A stretch of 64,000 bases of DNA from Paracoccus zhejiangensis (GCF_002847445.1 NZ_CP025430.1:3921113-3985112); one strand, 5' to 3'; numbered from the stretch's first letter, positions 1 through 10,425 are shown. Numbers and translations: made by a program. The notes: generated by a model from the letters alone, not told the origin.

Positions 1-1733
1 CGCACCGTCTTCAGCCGGTAGGTGACGGTAAAGCGCGTCTCCTTGTCCTGCAGCGCGCGCATGTAGGGGACGAGGTTCATGCCCATGACCTCGGGCGCGA
101 AGCTGCGGTCCGGGGTCATGATCTCGACCTGTCCACCCTTCTCGGCGATCATCTCGGCGGCCTGCAGCCCGGCGTGATCGCCCGCATCGTCAAAGACCAG
201 CACGTCACTGCCGCAATCGACATCGCCCGACAGGATGTCCCAGGCCGAGACCACATGGCTCTCGCCGCTTTCAAGACAATCGGTGTCGGCCAGACCGCCG
301 GTGGCGACGATGACCAGATCGGGTTTAGCCTCCAGAACATCCTCGGGTTCCACAAAGTGATTGAACTGAAGGGTGACACCCTTCGCCTCGCATTGGGCCA
401 TGCGCCAGTCGATGATCGAGATCATCTCGCGCCGCCGGGGCGAGCGTGCCGTCAGCCGCAATTGCCCGCCGGGCTGCGCCGCCGCCTCGTGAAGGCTGAC
501 GCAGTGGCCGCGTTCGGCGGCCACGCGCGCGGCCTCAAGCCCCGCCGGGCCAGCGCCGATGATCATCACCGATTTCGGCTGATCGGCCGGCGGGATGCGA
601 TGGGGCATCGACAACTCGCGCCCCGAGGCGGCGTTGTGGATGCACAAAGCCTCGCCGCCCTGATAGATCCGGTCGAGGCAATAGGTGGCGCCGACGCAGG
701 GGCGGATGTCATCCTCGCGACCCTCGGCGATCTTCCGCACGATATGGGGATCGGCCAGATGCGCGCGGGTCATGCCGACCAGATCCAGGAGGCCCGCCGC
801 AACCGCGTGGCGCGCGGTTGCCACATCGGGGATGCGGGCGGCGTGGATGGTGGGCATTCCCAGCTCGGCGCGGACGCGGCCGGCGAAATCCAGATGCGGC
901 GCGGCGCGCATGCCCTGGACCGGGATGACATCGGTCAGCGCTGCATCGGTATGGATGCGCCCGCGGATGACCGAGATATAGTCGATCAGCCCTGCGTCGC
1001 GCAGCCGTCGCGCGATCTCCAGCCCGTCGTCGGCGGTCACGCCGCCGGCCTCGGCCTCGTCCACCGCCATGCGGATACCGAGGACGAAATCCGGGCCGAC
1101 CGCCTTTCGCATCGCGCCCAGCACCTCGGCGCCAAGCCGCATCCGGCTGTCCAGCGTCTGCGGGCCGTATTCGCCCTCGAGCTGGTTGGTCAGCGGCGAC
1201 CAGAGCTGGTCGATCAGGTGGCCATAGGCCTCGAGCTCGATCCCGTCCATGCCGCCCTCTTTCATCCGTGCGGCGGCCGAGGCGAAATCATCGACGATCC
1301 TGGCGAAGTCCCAGTCTTCGGCCAGCTTAGGGAAAGCCCGGTGGGCGGGTTCCTGCAGCCGGGTCGAGCTGAGCGAGGGCAGCCAGTCACCCTTGTTCCA
1401 GCCGGTGCGGCGGCCAAGATGGGTCAGCTGGATCATGACCTTGGTGTCATGCTCGTGCAACGCGTCGGTCAGGTCACGGATCCAGGGCACCACCTCGTCG
1501 CGATAGGCGAGGATGTTGTTGAAGGCGGGCGGGCTGTCGCGCGACACGATGGCCGATCCCGCCGTCATCGCCATGGCAACCCCGCCCTTGGCCCGCTCGA
1601 GGTGATAGGCGCGGTAGCGTTCCTTGGGCAGGCCGTCCTCGCAATAGGCCGGTTCGTGCGGGGTGGTGACGATGCGGTTCTTCAGCACCAGGGACTTCAG
1701 CTGAAAGGGCTGCAGCAGGGGGTCTTTGCTCAT
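1..1733 (-). CDS. FMN/Fe-S NADH:flavin oxidoreductase, N-methylproline demethylase-like (3' end outside window)
   Basis: Starts at the ATG at 1733 and reads leftward off the window, so about 577 residues are visible. The N-terminal half is an Old Yellow Enzyme TIM barrel (MSKDPLLQPFQLKSLVLKNR; HLGRRTGW; LEAYGHLIDQLWSP). A cysteine-containing linker (CVGATYCLDRIY, then ALCIHNA) would hold the 4Fe-4S cluster of the trimethylamine dehydrogenase/2,4-dienoyl-CoA reductase group. A Rossmann FAD/NAD domain follows (MIIGAGPAGLEAA). The CVGATYCLDRIY form matches what I remember of proteins annotated as N-methylproline (stachydrine pathway) demethylases, so oxidative N-demethylation is the favoured role. 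It lies 26 bp after the enolase-superfamily gene, probably cotranscribed, and near a BCCT carrier, which fits betaine catabolism. Other substrates such as dimethylglycine-type amines remain possible. Confidence 0.8.
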   Translation of the reverse strand, partial: MSKDPLLQPFQLKSLVLKNRIVTTPHEPAYCEDGLPKERYRAYHLERAKGGVAMAMTAGSAIVSRDSPPAFNNILAYRDEVVPWIRDLTDALHEHDTKVMIQLTHLGRRTGWNKGDWLPSLSSTRLQEPAHRAFPKLAEDWDFARIVDDFASAAARMKEGGMDGIELEAYGHLIDQLWSPLTNQLEGEYGPQTLDSRMRLGAEVLGAMRKAVGPDFVLGIRMAVDEAEAGGVTADDGLEIARRLRDAGLIDYISVIRGRIHTDAALTDVIPVQGMRAAPHLDFAGRVRAELGMPTIHAARIPDVATARHAVAAGLLDLVGMTRAHLADPHIVRKIAEGREDDIRPCVGATYCLDRIYQGGEALCIHNAASGRELSMPHRIPPADQPKSVMIIGAGPAGLEAARVAAERGHCVSLHEAAAQPGGQLRLTARSPRRREMISIIDWRMAQCEAKGVTLQFNHFVEPEDVLEAKPDLVIVATGGLADTDCLESGESHVVSAWDILSGDVDCGSDVLVFDDAGDHAGLQAAEMIAEKGGQVEIMTPDRSFAPEVMGMNLVPYMRALQDKETRFTVTYRLKTV

Positions 1734-1759
1734 GGCAGTGGAACCTTCGGAGTGTCGGG

Positions 1760-2944
1760 TCAATGCAGGGGCAGGCGGCGATAGCGACCGGGGGAGGCGG
1801 GATCGTTGAAATGACCCATCGGGCCATGGGTCTGGAAATGTTCGGCCCAGTACCGCAGCGCGTCGCGGTCCAGCGTCACGCCGAGGCCCGGACCCTCGGG
1901 CACCGCGACGGTGTCATCGACCTGCCGGAAGGGGCCGTTCTCGATCACGTCGCCGATCTGCCAGCGGAACAGCGATTGCGAGGCCTCGGTGATATGGGGT
2001 GTCGCGGCCGAGACATGCAGATAGGCGGCGGTCATGATCCCGAGGTCATTGGAATAGCACCAGAAACCCTTGCCCATGGCCTCGCAGGCGGCGATGAATT
2101 TCAGCGTCCGCCCGATCCCGCCGAGCGCGGCGAAGTTGCAGACGAAATAGTCGGGAGCCCCCAGCGCGCAGGCGCGGCGCAGGTCGGGGATATGGGTCGA
2201 GAAGGGGATGATGCTGTGCCGGCGCAGCTCGGCCATCTCTTCGAAGGTCGCGACGGGGTCTTCGTAATTGCGGATGTTGAAGGGCTCGAGTTCCCGCAGC
2301 AGCCACCTGGCGCTGGTCAGCGAATATTGCATGTTGCTGTCCAGCCGGATCTGGGCCGAGGGTCCAAGCGCCTCGCGCAGCATCGCCACGGTGCGGATCT
2401 CCAGCTGCGGATCGCCCTGGATCAACTTGCCCTCGAAGATCGTCGATCCATGGTCGTCGCGCATCCGCAGGCAGTAATCCCGGATCGCCTCGGGTGTCAT
2501 CTCGCCGCCGGCACCGTTCTGGGCGGGGCGGAACGAGAAATATTCCGAGAACGCGATCCGCTTGCGGACCGCGCCGCCCAGAAGCTGGTAGAGCGGCAGG
2601 CCAAGTGCCTTGCCGCGAATGTCCCAGAGCGCAAGCTCGACCGCGCCGAAGGCCACGCTGACGGCGTTCTCTCCGGTATTTGCTGTGATCTGCCAGGGCG
2701 GCACGCAGCGCGATTCGCAATCGGCAAGGTCGATGGGATCGGCGCCGATCAGGGCCGGGGCGATCTCGCGCTCGACCACCTCGCCGAAATGCCACCAGGG
2801 CGCTTCGCCAAGGCCCACCAGTCCCTCGTCGGTTTCGACCTCGATGATGGATTTCGAGGCACCGGGGTAAAGGCCGCCGGTCCACCAGAAGGGGGCGTCC
2901 AGCGGCAGGTTGACATGGGTCACGCGGATATTGGTGATCTTCAT
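1760..2944 (-). CDS. Enolase-superfamily (MR/MLE, glucarate-dehydratase-like) enzyme of a betaine-type locus
   Basis: 394 residues from ATG 2944, which has GGGGAGGA about 8 nt upstream; an in-frame ATG at 2974 lacks such a site. The N-terminal capping domain and C-terminal barrel are complete. Metal ligands are visible at LDSNMQYS (Asp) and NYEDP (Glu). Aligned from memory with E. coli glucarate dehydratase, KLKGG becomes GKLIQG (one Lys kept), the ATNM asparagine becomes STH, the dyad Asp becomes Asn (VCNFAAL) and the dyad His becomes Tyr (WCYSND). The fold is therefore clear but the usual acid-sugar dehydratase chemistry is doubtful. Context (demethylase-like gene, BCCT carrier) suggests epimerisation or elimination on a betaine or an N-methyl amino acid, analogous in role to hydroxyproline-betaine epimerase HpbD but from another subgroup. 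Confidence 0.8.
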   Translation of the reverse strand: MKITNIRVTHVNLPLDAPFWWTGGLYPGASKSIIEVETDEGLVGLGEAPWWHFGEVVEREIAPALIGADPIDLADCESRCVPPWQITANTGENAVSVAFGAVELALWDIRGKALGLPLYQLLGGAVRKRIAFSEYFSFRPAQNGAGGEMTPEAIRDYCLRMRDDHGSTIFEGKLIQGDPQLEIRTVAMLREALGPSAQIRLDSNMQYSLTSARWLLRELEPFNIRNYEDPVATFEEMAELRRHSIIPFSTHIPDLRRACALGAPDYFVCNFAALGGIGRTLKFIAACEAMGKGFWCYSNDLGIMTAAYLHVSAATPHITEASQSLFRWQIGDVIENGPFRQVDDTVAVPEGPGLGVTLDRDALRYWAEHFQTHGPMGHFNDPASPGRYRRLPLH

Positions 2945-2975
2945 GGCCGCCGTCCTCCCCGGAAAAGGCTCCAAT

Positions 2976-2989
2976 TGACACTAGTGTCA
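2976..2989. promoter_or_regulatory. Perfect 14-bp palindrome, probable TetR operator
   Basis: TGACACTAGTGTCA is a perfect palindrome in the 101-bp gap between the divergent enolase-superfamily gene and the tetR gene. It sits 32 bp upstream of the enolase-gene start, where a repressor would block that promoter. The half-site TGACA recurs in a second inverted repeat to the right. Confidence 0.6.
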
Positions 2990-3005
2990 GCTACAAGAAC
3001 GACGA

Positions 3006-3022
3006 TGTCAATTGATTTGACA
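3006..3022. promoter_or_regulatory. Second inverted repeat TGTCAA-n5-TTGACA, probable operator
   Basis: TGTCAA (3006-3011) and TTGACA (3017-3022) form an inverted repeat with a 5-bp centre, 24 bp before the tetR start. It shares the TGTCA half-site with the palindrome at 2976-2989. TTGACA could equally be part of a -35 box, so an operator overlapping a promoter is the simplest reading. Confidence 0.45.
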
Positions 3023-3045
3023 ATAGCGTGATGTTCGGGCAATAG

Positions 3046-3693
3046 ATGTCAATGAACATCATCCAGACCAGCGCGAATCTGACCGGCGAGCCTGACGGGG
3101 CAAGACCGTGGCTGGATGCGGCCTACCAGGTCCTGATCACCCAGGGCGTGGACAAGATCCGGATCGCCGCGCTGGCCGAGATGGTTGAGAGCACCCGCAC
3201 CGCCTTCTATTGGCACTTCGCCGCGCGCGAGGCCCTGCTGGACGGGCTGCTGGAGCGCTGGAAGGCCAAGAATACCGACAATTTCGTGCGGCAGGTCGAG
3301 GGCTATGCCGAGACCATCAACGAGGCGGTCTTCAACATGTTCGACTGCTGGCTGAATGCCGATCTGTTCGATGCCCCCTTCGATCTTGCGGTCAGGAACT
3401 GGGCCAAGAACGACCCGGCGCTGACTGGCACGCTGGCCGATGCCGACGGCCAGCGGATCGACGCGCTGATCCGCATGTTCAAACGGTTCGGCTATGACGA
3501 CAAAAGCGCGCTGGTCCGTTCGCACACGGCCTATTTCACCCAGGTCGGCTATATTTCGATGATGATCGTCGACGATCCCGGGGTGCGGATCGACCGGATG
3601 CCCGATTACGTCGAGGTCTATACCGGTATTGCCCCCAGCCCGAACGAGATTGCCCGCTTTCGCGGCCGCCATGCCCACCTGCTGAAAGGCTGA
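3046..3693 (+). CDS. TetR-family transcriptional regulator
   Basis: 215 residues. The N-terminal helix-turn-helix is typical of TetR (AYQVLITQGVDKIRIAALAE, then ESTRTAFYWHFAAREALLDG, about residues 25-70), followed by an all-helical ligand domain. It is divergent from the enolase/demethylase genes and 54 bp upstream of the BCCT gene, with palindromes in the divergent gap, so it most likely represses both arms until a betaine-like effector appears. Two ATGs (3046, 3052) are close together and neither has a strong ribosome site, so the start is uncertain by two codons. Confidence 0.85.
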   Translation: MSMNIIQTSANLTGEPDGARPWLDAAYQVLITQGVDKIRIAALAEMVESTRTAFYWHFAAREALLDGLLERWKAKNTDNFVRQVEGYAETINEAVFNMFDCWLNADLFDAPFDLAVRNWAKNDPALTGTLADADGQRIDALIRMFKRFGYDDKSALVRSHTAYFTQVGYISMMIVDDPGVRIDRMPDYVEVYTGIAPSPNEIARFRGRHAHLLKG

Positions 3694-3747
3694 TCCGACG
3701 GCTGCCGCCCTTACATCGACAAATGACTTTCAAAGGAGAACGTGAAT

Positions 3748-5391
3748 ATGAAGAATATTCGGCCGCCCTTTACGGATGTCGAGATTGCCACCCAGCCTGA
3801 CGGATTTTACGAGGGCCAGTCCCTTCCCATCGCCCTCGTCTCGAAGATCGGGATCTCGCTTCTGGTGGTCTGGGCCCTGCTTTTCCCGCTGAACGCGAAC
3901 CTGATGCTGTCCGAGGTAAATACCGGGCTGCTGAACATCTTCAACGCCTTCTACGTGCTGTCGGTCGGGCTGTTCGCCTGGTTCCTGCTGGTCCTTGCCG
4001 TCATTCCCTGGACCGGGCGGCGGCGGCTTGGTCGCGGGGACGAGGCACCCGAGTTCTCCACCTTCTCCTGGTTCGCGATGATGTTTGGCGCGGGTCTTGG
4101 TGTCGGGCTTATGGTCTATGCGACCGCCGAGCCGATGGGCCTCTGGGGCTCGAACCCCGAGATCCTGCGCGGCAATGTCGAGCCGAACACCGTCGCGGCG
4201 ATCGAGACCGCCTATCGCTACAGCTTTATGCATTACGGCTTCCACGCCTGGTCAATCTATGTCGTCACCGGGCTTGCCCTTGCCTATTACAGCTATACGC
4301 GGGACATGCCGCTGACCATTCGCTCGGCCCTGACCCCGATCTTCGGACGGGCGCTGAACGGGCCGCTGGGGCATGTCGTGGACATCCTTGGGGTCGTCGC
4401 CACCATTCTTGGCGTCGCGGTGACCATCGGTTTCGGTGTCAGCCAACTGGTCGAGGGGGCCTATTCGATCCTCGGCATCGAGTGGCTGCTGCAACCCGGG
4501 GAAGATGGCGGCGCGCCGGTGCCTTCATCCGTCGGGCTGATCCTCGCGCTGGTGCTGGTCATGGGCATGTCCATCGCCTCGGCTGTCTCGGGTGTGGGCC
4601 GTGGGGTGAAATACCTGTCGAACATCAACCTGGTGCTGTCCTGTGTCCTGCTTGTGGTCTTCGCGATCTTCGGGTCGTTCCTCTTCGCGATGACCACCTA
4701 TGGCCGGGCGATGGTCGATTACCTGCTGCATTTCCCCGCCCTGTCCTTCGAGGCCTATTCGACCGACAGCGAGCTGGGCAAATGGCAATCGGGATGGACG
4801 ACCTTCTACTGGGCCTGGTGGATCGCCTTCTCGCCCTTTGTCGGCCTGTTCCTCGCCCGGATTTCCAAGGGGCGGACGATCCGCGAATTCATCCTTGGCG
4901 CGGTCATCGCCCCGGCGCTGGTCTGCTTCCTGTGGTTCACACTGCTGGGCGGCACGGCCATCGATCTCGAGCTGCAGGGCGTTGCCAATGGCGCCATCGT
5001 CAATGCCTCGCTGACCAACAAGCTGTTCGTCACGCTGCAGATGATGCTGCCCGAGGGGCTGTACCAGGCGGTGGCGGTCATGTCGGTGGTGCTGATCCTG
5101 ACCTTCCTCGTCACCTCGGCCGATTCCGGCATCCTGGTGATGAACACGATCATGGCCGGCGGCGCGGTGGATACCGGCATCCGCCACCGGATCATCTGGG
5201 GCGTACTGCTGACGCTGGTGATCGCGGCGCTGGTCCTGGCCGGGGGCGGGGGCCTTGGCGCGTTGCAGAACGCGATGATCATCGGCGCGCTGCCCTTTGC
5301 CTTCGTGATGATCGGCATGTGCCTGTCGCTGGCGAAGGCGCTGTACCGGGATTACCTGCGCGATCGTTACGGCGCGGCGCAGCGCGCCTGA
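3748..5391 (+). CDS. BCCT-family betaine/carnitine/choline transporter
   Basis: 547 residues from ATG 3748, with AAGGAG 9 nt upstream; a GTG at 3742 is too close to that site. Twelve hydrophobic segments are expected. Family motifs are MFGAGLGVGLMVYATAEP and MHYGFHAWSIYV, and the Trp-rich stretch FYWAWWIAFSPFVGLFLARI corresponds to the TM8 substrate region. No long cytoplasmic C-terminal tail is present, so this is more likely a nutrient uptake carrier than an osmosensing one of the BetP type. With the tetR gene it forms the import half of the locus. Confidence 0.9.
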   Translation: MKNIRPPFTDVEIATQPDGFYEGQSLPIALVSKIGISLLVVWALLFPLNANLMLSEVNTGLLNIFNAFYVLSVGLFAWFLLVLAVIPWTGRRRLGRGDEAPEFSTFSWFAMMFGAGLGVGLMVYATAEPMGLWGSNPEILRGNVEPNTVAAIETAYRYSFMHYGFHAWSIYVVTGLALAYYSYTRDMPLTIRSALTPIFGRALNGPLGHVVDILGVVATILGVAVTIGFGVSQLVEGAYSILGIEWLLQPGEDGGAPVPSSVGLILALVLVMGMSIASAVSGVGRGVKYLSNINLVLSCVLLVVFAIFGSFLFAMTTYGRAMVDYLLHFPALSFEAYSTDSELGKWQSGWTTFYWAWWIAFSPFVGLFLARISKGRTIREFILGAVIAPALVCFLWFTLLGGTAIDLELQGVANGAIVNASLTNKLFVTLQMMLPEGLYQAVAVMSVVLILTFLVTSADSGILVMNTIMAGGAVDTGIRHRIIWGVLLTLVIAALVLAGGGGLGALQNAMIIGALPFAFVMIGMCLSLAKALYRDYLRDRYGAAQRA

Positions 5392-5426
5392 CCCGGGATC
5401 TTCGCTGGCGGATTTCCGCCGGTCGA

Positions 5427-5453
5427 CCGGAGCGCCTCGTGCGCCCCGGTTTT
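5427..5453 (+). terminator. Rho-independent terminator after the BCCT gene
   Basis: CCGGAGCGC (5427-5435) pairs with GCGCCCCGG (5441-5449) around a CTCGT loop, with one A-C mismatch, followed by TTTT. It lies 35 bp after the BCCT stop. Confidence 0.65.
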
Positions 5454-5522
5454 CCGCGTTCCGCGACGACCGGCCGAGGCATATAGTCCCGCGCCAACGA
5501 GAACCATAATATCGAGGCAGTG

Positions 5523-6002
5523 ATGTTGTCCCTCATGCGCGTGCTGGCCATCGCCGGCGTGACCGTCCTTTCGGCCTGTGGCGGCGGGCAGGACCGCAAT
5601 TACCTCGCCGATCCCTCGGTGACGCAGGCGGGGCTCTATCCGAACGAAACGCCCGAGCTGCGCGCCAGCATCAACCGCTGGTCCAAGCATTACGGCGTGC
5701 CGGTGGAACTGGTCCATCGGGTGATCCTGCGCGAATCCGACCATCGCCCCGGCGCGCGCAACGGCCCCTATTACGGGCTGATGCAGATCCTGCCGCAGAC
5801 CGCGCGGACCATGGGCTACCAGGGCCCGGCCGAGGGGCTGCTGAACGGCGACACCAATCTGCAATACGCGGTGAAATACCTGCGCGGGGCCTACCTGGTC
5901 GCGCAGGGTGATCATGACGAGGCCGTGGGCTGGTATGCGCGCGGCTATTACTACGAGGCCAAGCGCATGGGCCTGTTGGAGGAGACCGGGCTGCGGTCCT
6001 GA
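5523..6002 (+). CDS. Lipoprotein lytic transglycosylase (SLT domain)
   Basis: 159 residues. The N-terminus is a lipoprotein signal with lipobox VLSAC, followed by Gly-Gly-Gly. The remainder is one SLT/GEWL domain: catalytic Glu in ILRESDHRPGA, then GPYYGLMQILPQTARTMGY, the canonical GLMQ-P-TA motif. It cleaves peptidoglycan glycan strands from the outer-membrane inner face. ATG 5523 follows an in-frame GTG at 5520 and is preferred, with GAGG at 5514-5517. It stands alone between a terminator upstream and the convergent protease gene. Confidence 0.88.
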   Translation: MLSLMRVLAIAGVTVLSACGGGQDRNYLADPSVTQAGLYPNETPELRASINRWSKHYGVPVELVHRVILRESDHRPGARNGPYYGLMQILPQTARTMGYQGPAEGLLNGDTNLQYAVKYLRGAYLVAQGDHDEAVGWYARGYYYEAKRMGLLEETGLRS

Positions 6003-6073
6003 TCGCCCCTGCCTGAACCTGCGGGCCAGCGCCGCCTTTGGCGCTGACCCGTTCTTCGGTGATCTGCAGCCCG

Positions 6074-7294
6074 TCAGACGCCCGCGCCCGGGGGTGCCTT
6101 CGCCAGACCTTCACCGCGATCCGCGACATCCACGCCAGCCGCGAAAGCGCCGCTATCCGTGGCCGAGCGCAGCCGCGCCTTGACGCCGTCGCTGGTCAGG
6201 GGCACCGGCAGTCCGGCCTGCGCCTGCCACCAGAGCGCGGTCAGGCCCGCGACATGCGGGCAGGCCATCGAGGTGCCGTTCAACGCGACCGTGCCACCGC
6301 CGACCTTGGCCGAGATGACGTTGACGCCCGGGGCCGAGAGGATCGGGTTGGTGTTCGAGAAATTGGCGACCGTCAGCCCCTGCGCCCCCTCGGCCAGCGC
6401 GCCGACCGAGATCACGTCGAAGGCGGCGGCGGGGACCGAGACGCTGACCTCGAAGTTTGCGCTGATCTGGCGTTCGGATTCGTTGCCGGCCGCGGCAACG
6501 ACCACGGTGCCGCCATCGAACTGTGCCATCGCCCGGAACATGTCCATGATGGCATCGAAAGCGCGCAGGTTGCCGCGATAGGCCTCGAGCGCGACCGATC
6601 CCGCCAGCTCCGCCGGCCAGCCCTGGTCGATCAGCCGCTTGATGAGTCCCGGGAAGTCGAAGCCGAGCGACATCGAGATGACCTTCGCGCCGCCGGCCTG
6701 CGCCCATTTCATCCCCTCGAACAGCATTTCCGAACCACCGCTGCCATCGTCACCCAGAACCTTGCCGATCATCGCCTCGGTGATCCCGGGCGCGACGCCG
6801 ATGCGCAGCCCGCCCACATCGCGCCCGAATATGGTGCCGGCGCAATGGGTGCCGTGCCGGTTGCCATCGGGGGCGCTGTCGGGGCCGCCGGTGAAGTTCT
6901 TCATCTGCAGGTTGACGCCGGCAAAGGCCACATGGGTCGGGTCGATGCCGGTATCCAGCACCGCGACCTTCACCCCGGCCCCGTCGAAGGCCGAGACATC
7001 CGCGCCAACCGCCTTCACGCCCCAGGTAACGCTGCCGCCACCCGCCGCCGCCGCCGATTCGGTGGGGGTGATCAGCTGGATCGGCATGGACTGGGTGATC
7101 GCCCGGACCGAGGGATCGCGTCGCAGGTCGTTCATGTCGTCCTTCGACAGGTCCTCGACCTCGATCGACGGCTTGGGCGGAACCCCGTTGGTCGCGCCCA
7201 TGACCGGCCCCCGGTCGAGCGTGTCGAAACCGCGACTGCCGGTGGCCATGCGCAGGCCGAAATTGTCATCGCGCACTATGATCGACTTGGTCAT
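6074..7294 (-). CDS. S8 subtilisin-family serine peptidase
   Basis: 406 residues from ATG 7294, with GGAGAG about 5 nt upstream. The catalytic triad is complete: Asp in [15 protein letters not shown], His in [12 protein letters not shown], Ser in [13 protein letters not shown]; the oxyanion Asn is in VVAAAGNES. The first 100 or so residues ([20 protein letters not shown]) look like an I9-type propeptide inhibitor, but there is no clear Sec signal, so it may be cytoplasmic or use non-classical export. It is a single-gene unit between the transglycosylase and the ribosomal operon. Function beyond proteolysis cannot be told. Confidence 0.85.
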   Translation of the reverse strand: MTKSIIVRDDNFGLRMATGSRGFDTLDRGPVMGATNGVPPKPSIEVEDLSKDDMNDLRRDPSVRAITQSMPIQLITPTESAAAAGGGSVTWGVKAVGADVSAFDGAGVKVAVLDTGIDPTHVAFAGVNLQMKNFTGGPDSAPDGNRHGTHCAGTIFGRDVGGLRIGVAPGITEAMIGKVLGDDGSGGSEMLFEGMKWAQAGGAKVISMSLGFDFPGLIKRLIDQGWPAELAGSVALEAYRGNLRAFDAIMDMFRAMAQFDGGTVVVAAAGNESERQISANFEVSVSVPAAAFDVISVGALAEGAQGLTVANFSNTNPILSAPGVNVISAKVGGGTVALNGTSMACPHVAGLTALWWQAQAGLPVPLTSDGVKARLRSATDSGAFAAGVDVADRGEGLAKAPPGAGV

Positions 7295-7637
7295 GAGTTC
7301 TCTCCAGATAACTCGAAATCGGCGGGTGATTCCGCCATTTTGGCGCGTCATTATTATTATTGATAATCATTTTAATTTTCAATTGGATTATCATTATTCA
7401 AATATTATATATTTTGACGCGCGGGGACGGGCCTGCTCATGGGCCATCGCGTCCGGCCGCCTGCGGCGATGCGTCGCGCAGGCTCGGCCCCAGACCCGGG
7501 CCTTGACCCGGCGCCCCGCATTCGCTAGGGACCGCCGGTGCCCGCACGGGCCGCCGACTGAAAACGACTCAACAAGCAAGAAACGCCGTGTCCGTCCCAT
7601 CATCGCTTCGGGGGCGCGTCCGGCAAGGAGAAGCGAC
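7295..7637. promoter_or_regulatory. Intergenic region with AT-rich island and Fur-like motif upstream of the protease gene
   Basis: This 343-bp gap separates the divergent protease gene and rplO. Positions 7350-7425 are almost entirely A/T, unlike anything nearby. TGATAATCATTTTAA (7361-7375) agrees with the 15-bp core TGATAATCATTATCA of the classical Fur box at 12 of 15 positions, and a GGATTATCATTATT stretch lies just to the right. Metal-dependent control of the protease is therefore possible but unproven. The remaining GC-rich part (7430-7630) should carry the rplO promoter; I see no gene in it. Confidence 0.4.
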
Positions 7638-8123
7638 ATGAAACTGCATGAAATCCGCGACAATGATGGCGCGAACCGCAAGAAAAAGCGCGTTGCGCGT
7701 GGTCCGGGCTCGGGCAAGGGCAAAACTGCCGGCCGGGGTATCAAGGGCCAGAAATCGCGTTCGGGCGTTGCGCTGAACGGCTACGAGGGTGGCCAGATGC
7801 CGCTCTACCGGCGTCTGCCGAAGCGTGGCTTCACCGCGCCGAACGCCAAGAGCTTTGCCGTCGTGAACCTCGGCCAGATCCAGGCCTTCATCGACGCGGG
7901 CAAGCTGGACGCCAAGGCTGACGTGACCGAAGACGCGCTGGTTGCCTCGGGCACCGTGCGCCGCAAGCTGGACGGCATCCGCCTGCTGGCCAAGGGTGAA
8001 CTGAAGGCCAAGCTGAACCTGACCGTCACCGGTGCCTCGAAGGCAGCCATCGAGGCGGTCGAGAAAGCCGGCGGCAAGGTCACCGTGACCGCCCCGGCCA
8101 AGGAAGCAGCGGCGGCCGAATAA
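7638..8123 (+). CDS. rplO: 50S ribosomal protein L15
   Basis: 161 residues from ATG 7638 with AAGGAGAAG upstream; the same frame is open far upstream but the family N-terminus [19 protein letters not shown] fixes the start. The Gly/Lys-rich N-terminal tail ([22 protein letters not shown]) that threads into 23S rRNA and the [15 protein letters not shown] motif are present. L15 is a late-assembly large-subunit protein. It normally follows rpsE-rpmD; here the protease gene and a 343-bp gap lie upstream, so the spc operon is split before rplO. Confidence 0.97.
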   Translation: MKLHEIRDNDGANRKKKRVARGPGSGKGKTAGRGIKGQKSRSGVALNGYEGGQMPLYRRLPKRGFTAPNAKSFAVVNLGQIQAFIDAGKLDAKADVTEDALVASGTVRRKLDGIRLLAKGELKAKLNLTVTGASKAAIEAVEKAGGKVTVTAPAKEAAAAE

Positions 8124-8133
8124 GCTGTTGAAG

Positions 8134-8206
8134 GGGGCGCGCGCGCCCCATAGATAGCAAACAGGTTTTCCAAGGCGCCGCCGACCGGGGAACGGTTCGG
8201 CGGCGC
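8134..8206. promoter_or_regulatory. Two hairpins in the rplO-secY gap
   Basis: GGGGCGCGCGCGCCCC (8134-8149) is a perfect palindrome 11 bp after rplO. GCGCCGCCGA (8175-8184) pairs with TCGGCGGCGC (8197-8206) around a 12-nt loop. Neither is followed by a T-run, so they look like processing, stability or attenuation structures between rplO and secY rather than full terminators. Confidence 0.45.
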
Positions 8207-8229
8207 TGTCATGAGACAGGACGAATAAT

Positions 8230-9606
<1,377 letters not shown>

Positions 9607-9654
9607 GCACCGGCCGAGGACGCGGAAACGAGAAACTGACCGAGGGGACAGACC

Positions 9655-10305
9655 ATGACCGTCAATATCATTCTTCTGGGGCCGCCGGGCGCAGGCAAGG
9701 GCACACAGGCCCGCCGTCTGGTGGAGGAAAGGGGAATGGTTCAGCTGTCCACCGGTGACATGCTGCGCGAGGCCAAGGCCAGCGGCTCGGAGATGGGCAA
9801 GCGCGTGGCGGCGGTCATGGACCGGGGCGAGCTGGTGACGGACGAGATCGTCATCGGCCTGATCCGCGAGAAGCTGGCCGAGGGCGGCGTGGGCTTCATC
9901 TTCGATGGCTTCCCCCGCACGCTGGGGCAGGCCGATGCGCTTGGCGCGCTGCTGGACGAGACCGGCATGCCGCTGGATGCGGTGATCGAGATGCGCGTCG
10001 ATGACGAGGCGCTGGTGAACCGCATCACCAAGCGTTTCACCTGCGGCAATTGCGGCGAGGTCTATCACGACGAGACCAAGCCGACCGCGAAGCCGGGTGT
10101 CTGCGATGTCTGCGGCTCGACCGACCTGCGCCGCCGCGCCGATGACAACGAGGACAGCCTGAAGACCCGGCTGCTGGAATATTACAAGAAAACCTCGCCG
10201 CTGATCGGCTATTACTACGCCAAGGGCAAGCTCAGCACCGTTGACGGCCTGGGCGAGATCGAGGCGGTTGCCGGCGAGATTTCGGCGGTTCTGGACAAGC
10301 ACTGA
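9655..10305 (+). CDS. adk: Adenylate kinase (zinc-type lid)
   Basis: 216 residues. P-loop [10 protein letters not shown] at residues 8-17, AMP site with STGDMLR, and [14 protein letters not shown]. The lid carries four cysteines (CGNC and CDVCG) about 20 residues apart, so it is the zinc-binding long form also common in Gram-positives. It interconverts AMP+ATP and 2 ADP. It follows secY by 48 bp with a GAGGGGACAG ribosome site, and a terminator lies directly after it. Confidence 0.97.
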   Translation: MTVNIILLGPPGAGKGTQARRLVEERGMVQLSTGDMLREAKASGSEMGKRVAAVMDRGELVTDEIVIGLIREKLAEGGVGFIFDGFPRTLGQADALGALLDETGMPLDAVIEMRVDDEALVNRITKRFTCGNCGEVYHDETKPTAKPGVCDVCGSTDLRRRADDNEDSLKTRLLEYYKKTSPLIGYYYAKGKLSTVDGLGEIEAVAGEISAVLDKH

Positions 10306-10317
10306 ACCGCGGGCAGG

Positions 10318-10359
10318 GGCCGGATGCCGCAATGCGGCGTCCCGGCCTTGACCTTTTTT
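10318..10359 (+). terminator. Terminator after adk
   Basis: GGCCGG (10318-10323) pairs with CCGGCC (10342-10347), with an inner TGCCGC/GCGGCG helix and an AAT loop, followed by six T residues at 10354-10359. It separates the rplO-secY-adk unit from the rpsM unit. Confidence 0.75.
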
Positions 10360-10425
10360 CGCTTGACCTATATTTGACGACTTCTCGAGAGAGAATCACC
10401 CTAATTGACGGGTGGCCCATAGACC

